33,086 nucleotides of DNA from Eimeria necatrix (lineage: Eukaryota; Apicomplexa; Conoidasida; Eucoccidiorida; Eimeriidae). Positions 20,706 through 30,480 of this stretch are shown here, piece after piece. Both the position numbers and the translations under genes were made by a program. The notes beneath the pieces were generated by a model. It worked only from the letters and a program-made list of their open reading frames with translations. It was not told where the DNA came from and did no database searches. The stretch lies in contig NW_013652415.1 in the NCBI RefSeq assembly GCF_000499385.1, forward strand, positions 30,001 through 63,086. Direction: 5' to 3'. The stretch's first letter is position 1; each line of letters starts with the position of its first letter.

Positions 20706-21693
20706 GAAAATTGTGAACAATTTCTGCAGGTTCACTGCAAGGTGCCTAGAGCCGTCACTGTAACTATGAAACCCTAAGTCGAGGCTACGAAGTTCACAAA
20801 TTCTCGACACGCAAAACCGCGGAGCGACCAGTGTACTCTACTAATATATGACGGGGCTTTTAACGTCGAGTTTTGCCTTTTGGCTCTGTAGCAGTTGTCC
20901 AAACCGTTGTGCTGTATCCATGGCGCTGGTTACTTGCCTGTGTATGTGTGTACGTCTACTCCAAGTACGATGAAGCAGGAGCGGTCTGAATACCGAAAAT
21001 TGTCCTCCATTCTTATCATCTATTTATTAATGAAAATGGCATTCTAATGCTGCATCGTACTCCTGTGTCCAGCTCCTAATTCTGTGCCACACTGTGTGTC
21101 TCACGAAGGCAAGCGTCTCATTAAAGCCCCACTGTCTCCTCTCGATCCGTAGGATGTGGTTTTCCGCTGTCCTTCAGACTACGCTAGACTAAAATCTATT
21201 TCGATTTATTTTGAGCAACATGCAATTCCCCATTGGCAAAGGTCTCACACAAGGCCCAGGCATGTGGGATTTGACCTGAGCTCGCCGGTGAGAGCGGTTT
21301 TGAGGAGGAGTTCGTAATATTGTTACTTGGGCTTGCTGCAAACACTAAGCTAGTCGTTCTGGCCATACAACTGCAGTCGAAGGGACGAGCTCCAGTTGGG
21401 CTCACTAGATCGCTTTCTACGTTGACAGGACGTTGGCCTGTTGCCCACCAGGAACCTTCGACAAATGACGGCCTTTCAGACGCTCCTCGTACCATAAGCT
21501 AAGCTACATCTTGTTGCTTGCATGAGGCATTATGCTGAGAGAGTTTGACAGCGGACGCGGCGGCTCAGCATTCAGAAGTGCCGCCCAAACTACTAGGTCT
21601 TTCCTATTGGGATACCCGTGCGGTGCGTATGGGCGCGAACGAGCCGGAACAAAAATTTCAGACACGTGAAACTTCCGAATTGCGTATTTTCTG
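20706..21693. other. Intergenic region
   Basis: AT-rich, with no reading that I would call a gene. It lies upstream of the intronless gene at 21694 and should contain its promoter, for which I see no distinctive motif. Confidence 0.5.
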
Positions 21694-22971
21694 ATGGCTC
21701 ATGAGACAGCATCGGCCGTGCGGGGCCCGACACAAGGCACAGACGTGACCAAGGAGGCTACAGAGGCATCTTTGAACGGATTTCTGGGAAACCCCCGATG
21801 GTGGCCCGAAGAAACTGAATGTCTCAGTTTTTCAGACAGTTCAGATGGGCTACGTAAGGTTCACAGGAAGTGCGCGGTCCGACAAGTTTCAAGGGAACGC
21901 GTCCAAGCTCTCAGGGACTTCCTCGCTCGAGCTTTCTTTGAAACTGTCACCACAAGGGAATCAAAGGAAGGCATTGCAGGCAATGGAAAAGAAGGGCCCC
22001 AGTTGCCTCAGTCAGCAGATGACACAAGGCTGCGTTGGCTAAGAGATGTGCCCCCCTGTTTCGCTCCCTTTACACGCTTCAACTGTAATGTCACACTTGT
22101 GGGACAGAGATTGTTTGGCTCGCAAATGGGCGTCTCAGTCCTCTGTAGCGGCACAGTGACTGTTGAAGGTAGTGACACGGCGCATCTTTTGACACATACT
22201 AAGGCTGGTGAGCTCGTTTACGCCCGACATGTCATGCTCACTACCACGAACTGCTTGTCTGATAAGCCTGCGCACCAGTGCCAGCCCTTTTCCTATGGCT
22301 TTCTGGTGGTCAATCTAAGTTGCCTACCCCCTATGATTCGTGATCTAGTTCTCTCCGAGACTCTTCCATTTGGTGGTATACTTGACCGTTGTGCAGTCAG
22401 CAGATCCGTTGAAACTGATAGGCAGCTGCACATTCATCTGGATAGCCACTTTTTCGGGTCAGATGACAATGTGGCGCAGTTTAGATTGGAATGCGAAGAA
22501 ACGCCACTCGAGTCGAGTGGCCCTTACGTGCAGCAGCCACTGCTAAAGTGCCAATGCAACACTTTACCGCCGGGCACTGTCTGCACTTTCGGCCGACTGA
22601 CAACTGTGTGGACCTACGGGCAGGCGGCAGCCCGTGTCGTTGAAATTTTAAACGAAAGAGTTGTGCTCCCTGCCCTATTTAGAGCGGAGGCAGAGCAAGA
22701 ACGGCATAGTGGACATGCTGAGTTGTCATCTCAGTGCCCAGAGAATGCAGATGGTGTGATGGACGCGTTTCAGTCACGAAGAGCTTTTCTTGCGGGCCGA
22801 TGCCTTCAGTCGGTGGCTCACTGTCCCCTCCATTTTAGAGTCCTCCCGAAGCCCCACGTGACAAAGAGTGATTTGATGCATTTGAAGAGAGGGGATGAGG
22901 GATGCTGCCTGTGTGGCAGCAAGAGTTGTTCTACGGAATTCCACGCAGCCTTCACGGAGGACCTCAGATAA
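21694..22971 (+). CDS. Intronless 425-aa protein with chorismate-lyase-like (UbiC-like) motif order
   Basis: A clear single-exon gene with an ATG start and TAA stop. Residues 1-110 are polar and look disordered. From about 128 to 330 the protein matches, in order, the pattern I know from E. coli chorismate pyruvate-lyase (UbiC): MGVSVLCSGTV (145-155), GELVYARHVML (172-182), LPFGGIL (224-230), a following Arg, and NERVVLPALF (320-329) where UbiC has its catalytic Glu. That enzyme makes 4-hydroxybenzoate from chorismate for ubiquinone. In my hand alignment the UbiC active-site Arg76 falls on His164, so activity is uncertain. The C-terminal 100 residues are extra and Cys-rich at the end (CCLCGSKSC, 404-412). 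There is no obvious signal peptide. The fold assignment is inference from motif spacing. Confidence 0.88.
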   Translation: MAHETASAVRGPTQGTDVTKEATEASLNGFLGNPRWWPEETECLSFSDSSDGLRKVHRKCAVRQVSRERVQALRDFLARAFFETVTTRESKEGIAGNGKEGPQLPQSADDTRLRWLRDVPPCFAPFTRFNCNVTLVGQRLFGSQMGVSVLCSGTVTVEGSDTAHLLTHTKAGELVYARHVMLTTTNCLSDKPAHQCQPFSYGFLVVNLSCLPPMIRDLVLSETLPFGGILDRCAVSRSVETDRQLHIHLDSHFFGSDDNVAQFRLECEETPLESSGPYVQQPLLKCQCNTLPPGTVCTFGRLTTVWTYGQAAARVVEILNERVVLPALFRAEAEQERHSGHAELSSQCPENADGVMDAFQSRRAFLAGRCLQSVAHCPLHFRVLPKPHVTKSDLMHLKRGDEGCCLCGSKSCSTEFHAAFTEDLR

Positions 22972-23525
22972 GCTGAATTCGGGGTGATACGTATGCATAT
23001 ATATATATATATATTCACATGTGCGTACTATGTAGTCACGTTCGTTGAGTGTGATTTTAGTCGATGGAAGCCATGAAGGGAACAGATCCGTTGCTGAAAT
23101 TTTCAAATTTGAATACGCACGGCACACCTGCTGTTGTGTAGCCCGAGGAATCTGTGCTCCGCGTATCGCATTTATGCGGGCGTAGATAGACATGAAGCAA
23201 GCGACTTTTTGTGTTCTGCGTCTCGTCTAGCCGCGTAAGGCGCTCGTTGCAGAGACCGATCCACAATCGCGCCCCCCCTTCTCTTTTCTGGCTTCGTCTG
23301 TGGGTTTTCACGTGTTCAGACCGAGGATTATTTCCTTCTCTAATAACATGTCTACCTGTACCGTGAGGCTTTGCGCCGTCAGGGAAAGCTTCTGGCTCGC
23401 ATATCATTGGTGAAACCTAGGCATAGGGGTGGAAACCTAATATGACAGTCTAGTAGCTGATTTCTCCCGAAATTTCCCTCAGCACAGCTGGAGTTCAATT
23501 AGTTTGAAGCGGACGATAAGAGGTA
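22972..23525. other. Convergent intergenic region with AT dinucleotide run
   Basis: It lies between the ends of the + gene (22971) and the minus gene (23526). It holds an alternating AT run at about 22995-23013. Open minus-strand readings here have no supporting splice or start signals. Confidence 0.55.
22995..23013. repeat. AT dinucleotide microsatellite
   Basis: About nine alternating AT units shortly after the stop of the 425-codon gene, in its presumed 3' untranslated region. Confidence 0.8.
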
Positions 23526-24467
23526 TCAGGGGCGCGTCGTCCTCGGCCTATTCTCCAGCTCTAAATGGGTAAGAATCAATGCATACTCAATTGAACTGCT
23601 GGGGTTACAATGAACTTTAAGCTGCCCACTCCCGGTGAGCAGAACTGGCATGGGAGATGCTCCAAACGCTTGCTTAAGGTGCGCAAACACTCGCTTAAGA
23701 GATACCAAAGAAATGTGCTGGTTCGTTTTGGCAGCAGGACGGTGGCTATGGAAGGCGAGATCCATTAAGTACCGTGTAAAAAATTACCTGCCGAATGAAC
23801 CAGCTCTCAAAATGGGTGGCGCTGCAGCGTGTTACTGGTAGCACACCACTACTGCGAGTTTCCAAACACTCGAATTTTTGCGGTAATAAGTAGGAAGATG
23901 TGAGGATCGAGGTGAAGCATTGGGCATGATCCTCTATAGATCTGTCTCTAGTGCAGATCTTGGTGGCACTAGCGAGTATTCCAGGGAGAGCTTTGAAGAC
24001 TGAAGTGGAGAAGGGTTACGTGAACGAGAACTGGATATGGACTAGCCCGTCGTAAGCGAGAGCTTAACTGCGTGTTATTCTCAGGGACTTTTGCCCTCAT
24101 ATTTCGGTAATATTCCTCAGCAAGTACACGGATGGTGCATTGTAACGTAAATAGAGTGTTTGACGCAGGCAGCTGCGCAGGTTGTCTCCGCTTTTTAACA
24201 AGCTCTTCCAAACAACCTCGAATTAGCTAATTTGAAGATAGGTTTGACTGGTTAGTAAAGCTCCCTGGTTTGCACGGAATCCGGTATGCTCCTGAGTGCC
24301 CTTCAAAAAAAAAGGAAAAATTGTTACTGGCACTCTTGGCATACAATCAACCGCATCAGGTCTCGAAGCTTAGCAATCTCTGGTCGGTAGAAGAAGGCGG
24401 ATAGAGGAAGTAGGAGAAGTGGGTTCATATCTCTAGGAAAAGGGCTGGCTCTGAGGGCTGCGTGCAT
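23526..24467 (-). CDS. Hypothetical protein, four-exon minus-strand gene
   Basis: I do not recognise the product. My model is 24467-24345, 24226-24020, 23868-23788 and 23693-23526, all phase 0, giving 192 codons plus stop. Support: the first intron (118 bases) has an exact TACTAAC branch site 24-30 bases before its AG acceptor; the donor at 23787 is CAG then GTAATT; acceptors follow pyrimidine-rich stretches. The joined protein is basic and helical (FYRPEIAKLRDLMRLI then LIRGCLEELVKKRR) with a hydrophobic start (MNPLLLLPL) that could be a targeting or anchor segment. The frame is open upstream to at least 24671, so more exons are possible, including one at 25115-25282. Confidence 0.55.
24251..24257 (-). 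promoter_or_regulatory. Branch-point consensus TACTAAC in intron 1
   Basis: On the minus strand the intron 24344-24227 contains TACTAAC placed 24-30 bases before the acceptor, followed by a pyrimidine-rich stretch. This matches the canonical branch site and supports the exon junction. Confidence 0.65.
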
Positions 24468-25114
24468 AGCGCCAGTGTGTCTTTCGTCAGTTGGAGCTGT
24501 GCGGTCCCGTTCGCGGATAGCGGCGCCTCTGTGGACCGCCGGCAGCGACTGTATTATGACCTCTGGTGTGCGTGCACAGTGAACAGCTAATGCAGAGCTG
24601 GAGCGGACAAGGGTAATCCGACTTTTAATTAAAGCAAAGCATTGCAATGGCCGCAAACGGTGTTGACGCAATTTGATTTCTGCCCGTTGCTCTGGATGCC
24701 AATATGATTAAATTCGACCAGGCGCGGGCTAAGGGCAAACGTACCTATGACGTTCTTGAGGTAGCCAAATGCTTCGCCATATAATTGATGACGTGCATGA
24801 ATGGATTAACGAGATTCCCAAGAAGCCTTCAGGTTTCAAGAGCTCAAGGCAGCTATGCACTGCAAGGCATACATTGAATTAAGGCCAACAAGCCAGGTGA
24901 CGGCTAGGTAGACGTAGATGTTGCATGTTCAGGGAGTGGCATGTATTCCGCTGAGTAGCAAAACAAGTTCTTAAAGCGTTCCAGGCCCCTTCAGGGCCTG
25001 CTCGCACTAACGTAACAGATTATGCCTTGGAGGACAAGAGACCTCGGCGATCTGCTGCGAGTATTCGTTAACGGCGAACCAGCGTACTAAGAAGCACAAT
25101 AAAAGAACACTTAC

Positions 25115-25282
25115 AGTGCCTGCAGAAGCATGAGACGAACACCCCAAGCTCGACAAAACACAACCCACTATGCCGCATCTGACAGGCCGGGCAGGGACAA
25201 AGGGAGCCAATATTTCACCATTGAATCCCCTCTCGAGGCGCTCATGATGCTTCCGTTTGATTGGCCACTTAGTGCCTTCCAT
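25115..25282 (-). CDS. Candidate 5' exon (56 codons)
   Basis: A minus-strand reading from ATG 25282 to a strong donor, ACT followed by GTAAGT, in phase 0. It begins MEGTKWPIKRKHHERLERGF, then becomes hydrophobic and Cys-rich. It could be the first exon of the minus-strand gene ending at 23526, but I could not define the exons between 24.5 and 25.1 kb. A + strand reading over 25297-25491 competes nearby. Confidence 0.3.
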
Positions 25283-25741
25283 GAATAGGCGCGTGAATGA
25301 GTGACGTATCCACCTACACTACAGCAAGTTGCGGAAAGTTTTTGGCATGTAACATCACCAAATGTAAACACCGCAGCCTTAACCAGCCTGTGCGTTCATC
25401 TGAGGAAGGACAGGGTTCATTCTTAGAGCTGGAGTTACCTAAGACTGTTGGGGTGCTGCTGCAGCTGGCACCCCAAAGTTACTCGTGGTAGCTGTAAAGA
25501 GACACAAAAGCTTTTCAAAAAGCTATCACCCTGCTCCATGGGATCTCGTCGACTGCAGCTTGCAACCCTAACTCCTTTTTCTTACGTGCTCGATCAAGTA
25601 CCCCTTAATAACAGCACAAGCAGCAGTCGTGCTGCATTTCGCGCTGCGAAGCGCATCCAGAAAGGACCCAGTATTACACGTGTGAACTAAGTTTGCTCAA
25701 TGTAAATATCAGAGAGTGTGTGTACCACAGTTGGCTTTGTT

Positions 25742-25921
25742 CTTATGGGCCGCATAGCAGACTCTGTGCTTGTGGCCCCTTCAGCGCGCTGGCTGCCATG
25801 GTGCAGCATGACACCGAATCTCATTTATCTGCTTATGGAGCGGGCATCTGATTCTGTGCTTATGGCCCCTTTCGGGCGCTGGCGGCCATGGTGCAGCAGG
25901 CCACCCTATTTGCTTTCTCCG
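25742..25921 (+). repeat. Two tandem 90-bp imperfect repeats, in frame
   Basis: Copies 25742-25831 and 25832-25921 are about three-quarters identical by hand count, with no gaps. The unit is 30 codons and the + frame is open through both (starting LMGRIADSVLVAP and LMERASDSVLMAP), continuing to a stop at 26113. Whether this is translated is unclear; no good flanking splice sites were found. Confidence 0.75.
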
Positions 25922-26113
25922 CTGGTAGCTCATAATCAGAGGCTACACACAGCTACACAGGAAAAAACACTGCTGAAGAGTGAAGCGAAGAGCGCTGCTT
26001 TTGCCACGAGCTGGATTAAGGGACAAGTACACAGTATCTACATAGTGTCTTCCGTGAGCCTGCAGTGGCCACTATTGAGTAACAGTACACGAACCGTTCG
26101 GCCCAACCATTAG
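25745..26113 (+). CDS. Doubtful ORF carrying the 30-residue repeat
   Basis: The first ATG in the frame is 25745. The reading has two 30-residue repeats rich in Trp, Pro and Cys, each with RW(L/R)PWCS, then a Ser/Thr-rich tail. The surroundings look non-coding, and nothing upstream or downstream joins in phase. It may be a gene fragment or chance. Confidence 0.2.
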   Translation: MGRIADSVLVAPSARWLPWCSMTPNLIYLLMERASDSVLMAPFGRWRPWCSRPPYLLSPLVAHNQRLHTATQEKTLLKSEAKSAAFATSWIKGQVHSIYIVSSVSLQWPLLSNSTRTVRPNH

Positions 26114-27092
26114 TTTGTGGACGAATACATTAATTTAAGTATACATCTAGCAAAACCGCTCCAAAATCGCGGAGCGTAGTTCTTGCCTCTATCTGGTCCT
26201 TTGTTAGTCTCCTTGGATCTTCACAGGCACTCAATTATGCTGGTTACTTCAGCAGTGGTAAGCTAGCATACAATACGGCACAATGCGTATTATATAGTTT
26301 GTTCAGGTTATCAATATCAAGCAGGTGTGTTGGTAAATGCGCAGTGGACAGAGTTCCGAACTCAGCTTAGGAAGCTCACAAGAGGGTCAGAGGCTCCACC
26401 ACATCCAACGTTGCCACGAGCCATAACTAAGCGGCTCGTGGTCATTTTATCTTGGTAATAAGTCCTACGAGTTAATGCGCTCCACGAAATACCTTAACGA
26501 TGGTTCATACCGTCAGCAGCGGCAGTCGAACACTGGATCATTTAGCTGGCTATGGAGGCCGCATCTTCCCTGGAGGGAGTTAATACTCTCTAGCTTTCCA
26601 ATAGTCTGTTGACCAAATTTAATAACCCATACATATGCGTTGTATTGGAGTTTCTTTGGCGAAATCGGCTGCAGCTTCTCTCAAGGCTTGACCGAACCAA
26701 ACCGAACCATGGAACCCGCTGCTTACCCTGCCTGCGTCGGCAGAGGCTCTGAATTATTTCCACAGCAGTTTCTCAGCACGACAGTCTTAGTTATAAGCTA
26801 GGTGTCGTATTTGGGCACCATATGCACCTAGTGTTCTTTTTCTAAGGTGCACTGTGCTTCATTCGTGGCACCGCCTTCAGTGGTTCATTGTTGGCCTCTG
26901 ATCTTTTGAGCTCAGCTTTAGCGCTGCCTAAACACTGGTATCATTGCATCTGATGAAGCGGTATTTTTGTTATTGGGAAGTCACACGTAGGCAGTCTACT
27001 TTCTGATGAGAGTAGGCGTGCTTTCGGATTCAGCTCAGTGAGGCAGCTTGAGTTGCAGGATTAGGTACTGTCTTCCTGCAGGCAGCCCGGAA
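26114..27092. other. Intergenic region
   Basis: No reading longer than chance and no clear repeat except a short duplicated ACCGAACC near 26692-26709. The last part is upstream of the IQ-motif gene and includes an acceptor-like CTTCCTGCAG at 27072-27081, so a 5' non-coding exon may lie in it. Confidence 0.5.
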
Positions 27093-30041
27093 ATGAACAA
27101 TTCGAAAGGAACTGTGCAACAACCGAATAGCGATGAGGGACCTGATAGGGGCCTGCTCGGCTCGGGAAGAGAAAGCCCCCTTTCTGTTTCGGAATTGCCC
27201 CAATTGGACTCACACACGGTAAATGAGGCTGAGACTCGTCGACAAGGTTCTCTTATGGCGGCTCCCGAAGGACGGCCACAGGAAGCATTCCAAGTTGCGG
27301 AAAATTCCATGGTTGAATGGCCAAGAGGGCCACGCAATGCCGTTTCGCGCATTGGATATATCAGTGACACAGCAGAAGCATCTGCAGAAGACCACGGTAA
27401 AGTGGTGCTTACGACAGGGAAGGCCGATGAAGTGGATACTTTACCAGGCCCACCACCAACAACAGCTGTCACAAGTCCGTCAGTAACACCGAGGGATATG
27501 AAGGATATCAAAGCCATCTCCCGCCAACGAGTCCAGCAAATGCATCTCGCTGTGCCTACTACAGCGTGAGTGGTTGCGTGAAAACTTGGTTCAAGTTTCA
27601 GTTTAATTGTAAACATATTGCAGGGTGCGCACTTTGCCGTTCGACAGTGGCAGGAACTACATTCTACGACTAGCAACAGTGATAAGGCTTTGAGTGATGC
27701 GATATGTGGTTCAGGGGACAGATTCGGCCGCGGCTAAAAGCACAAGAGTCCCCAAGGAATGAACCACCTCTTTCGATCAGCCCAAAGCGAGGATATATAG
27801 TTTCTAATCACGTGGACACTCTCGAAGAGTCGATTAAGAATGCACCATGCGGCATCTTAACCCCCAAATCCTCAAGCCATCCCGCATCTTCAAGTCATGT
27901 TTTTTCTGCAGGGCAGCATAGGGAAGGGAATTCCATGTTTGAACTGCCTTCAACAACAGACGCAGGGCAGAGAAGTGAAGCTGCACTGGAGCAGAAAGGC
28001 ACTGGAACCGAACAGTCGCGTTTGCGGTCCCACGGAGAAGCAAGCATCATTCCCCAGAGCGTTGTCACCACGGGGGCCTCTGATAGCCGGCGTGCCTCAC
28101 TTCAAGAGCGAGAGAGAACTAATGGTACAGGCAGTACTGCCAATGACGTCATGAACGTTGGGAGCTATGGAACCCGGGCGCGAACAACGTCACCTGCCAG
28201 CAGAGCGAACATGCAAAAAGCCATGGCTGGGGTCTTTTCAACTGCGAATGAGAGGAGAGCGGCCGCACTGGCCTCTAGGATCAGTTCACGAGCTATTTCG
28301 CGTGCGGAAGGGTCAATAACAGACCCGAAGCTGCTCGAAAAGAAATCAGATGTTACCCATGCAGCTGCTGAACAACTGCGAAGGATGAGGGATTTGAGCA
28401 CGAACCCGCAACACGACGCTGACAAGACAGACGTAGTAGAAGTGAGAGCACAGTTTGGCATTTTCTGACTAGTCCACCTTCGCACTAGACTATTCGGTGA
28501 TTAAATGATAATGTAGCTGTTCGGAAGTATTCGAGCAGCATGTAGACGAGTCCAGCCGCTTGTATTCGGTGTTTTTCAACAATCGAACTTGCCTGTGATC
28601 TTTCTCTGGTTTACAACAAAGCTTCGGGCTGGGTATTAGTCCGAAGAAGCATATGAGCCTAAAGCATGATGCTGTAGATTACAGTTGTTTCAGAGATACC
28701 AACCCAGTGCGAAACTGTGGCAACATGCAGAGCCCTCACCTGTACACGGACCTTGTGAGTGCCAAGATGGCCCCCGAAAGGGAGGGGAGCGCCTTAGTCC
28801 CAACGCCGCCCACTGCTCCTCCCAAGGACAGCTCTCCTGTAGGCCCTGTAGAGGTGCGTGGGGCGAACTTCCGCAACATTTTCGAGCCTATCAAGCTAGT
28901 TGGTGATCTAAATTGGCTCTTTTTCTGCATCACGTATCTTAGTGGTGATGGACGTTTTCTATGTGCACTTTCTCTGTTCACTTTATTTGCAGCCGACGGA
29001 CTCAACAGTTCAGCAGCGGTCTCGAATGCCGCAGAACATGCATGAAACTCAGTTGGAGCTTACTCTGGCTGCTGAAATGGGGGAGCAGAGACGAGTTGCA
29101 GCAATAACATCCCGAGCTCGCTCACGTATTGTTTCGAGAGCAGAGGGGACCGCCGAGGGAGGGCAGTTGGACTACCACACGAATGTCGCAGAAGCTGCAG
29201 CAGAGCAGCTACGAAGGTTGGAGCGAGCTTCAGGAAAAAAAGTGAGAAAAGAGACATTGCCCTTTTGGTGGCACGTAAAGTCCTGCTGTGAATAAGAAGT
29301 GTTCGCACCTCTACCGCGTCCTCCTCGAGCATATTTTTCGCTTCAGCAGTTGGTCAGAATCTTGAGTATTGTAGTGCACAACAAAAAGTTGCATTCTAAT
29401 TTCCGCTGCATTACAGTAGATAGGCTGCTGTTAGTTAAGAATTTTATTTACAGAGGTGCAGCGAGATTCGGAATACTGCTTTCTAGTGTACACTGGAGGA
29501 CACAATACTTTGCCTAATTGCTGAAATTATATACTTCCTTAAGCGCAGCTTACTGTGTAGTGCCGGTGACAGTGTCATGCAAGGTACATATCCGTGTTGT
29601 GTGCATCAACTCCGTCTTTAGGAAGTCCCACAGACGCCTCTTCGGAATGCCAAAGCTGAGGATGAAGTGAGTAGTCAAGACACGCCAGATACTGCTGAGT
29701 TTGCTCCCCAGTTCACGTTGCCTCATGAGTTGACGTGCATTCAACAGTGAGCCTTAGGAGTTGTCCGATCAGTTGCGACACCATCGCAGAATCTCAGGCA
29801 AATGTGTCATAATGGCGACTGTATAAATGTTTCTCTTCTGTTCATCATTCAGGCTGCAACAAAGATTCAATCGGTATGGCGCGGGACTAGACTGCGCGTT
29901 TGGGTAGTTGCTGCACGAGCTGTTGCTCATTTCACCAGATGTGCAGTGCCGCATAGTAAAAGGAACTCTTCCGGAATAAGCCAGCACGGAACCCTACCAT
30001 CTTTGCAGCAGCCCCGTGATGTTGCAGCTGCGGGCTGCTAA
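27093..30041 (+). CDS. IQ-motif protein with duplicated Ala/Arg-rich helical module, 601 aa
   Basis: Exons 27093-27565, 27715-28441, 28731-28853, 28993-29241, 29622-29666 and 29853-30041. Phases agree at each junction (phase 2 at the first, phase 0 after), giving 601 codons plus stop. Residues 540-557 hold a textbook IQ calmodulin-binding motif, IQSVWRGTRLR, so calmodulin or a calmodulin-like light chain is the expected partner. Two modules of about 60 residues, about 325-390 and 460-522, resemble each other: each has a SRAEG core and ends AAAEQLRR followed by M or L. Both end close to a donor GTGAGA. The N-terminal 300 residues are Ser/Pro/Glu-rich and look disordered. The ATG at 27093 is the first in the exon; earlier exons cannot be excluded. 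No other family is recognised. Confidence 0.78.
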
Positions 30042-30480
30042 AGGCAAAACAGCGTTTGCTGGATGCAACATTGTTGGCATCCTCGCCAGCACAAGCTAGT
30101 TCTGGAATATAAAAAACCCATTATATTCTAGTGCAAGCGTTTTCGACTTAGTAGGGGAGTTAAGTAGCAAATGTAACTCCCCGCAACAATTAGACATCCC
30201 TGAATGACCTACCGTCCATCTGAAATAAAACAATTTTGCTAGGAACTTAGCTCATAGTAGAATGGCGGGTGGTTGGACTCCCGTAATCAATCCACTTCTT
30301 TTTGTTCCTGTAACGTGTTTTGGCCACAAGATTGGTAGATTCAGAGTTGTCAGACCCAAAATCCCATTCCAGTTTGTAGATTCAAAAGAAGAGCGGTGAC
30401 CGTTTGTTGTGCGGTTTACCGCTGCGCAGACGGAGCCGTGCGCCTCTTCGGTTAGCCCTCTTGCGAAGCCTCACTACTCA
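30042..30480. other. Intergenic region between two + strand genes
   Basis: AT-rich with no coding reading until the exon around 30430-30580. It should hold the 3' end of the IQ-protein transcript and the promoter of the next gene. Confidence 0.5.

Noticed and set aside
20768..20778. Single AAACCCTAA resembling a telomere unit
   Set aside because: One isolated copy; no array.
22774..23193. 139-codon minus-strand reading
   Set aside because: Half of it lies antisense to the end of the clear 425-codon gene and it runs through the AT microsatellite; no splice or start support.
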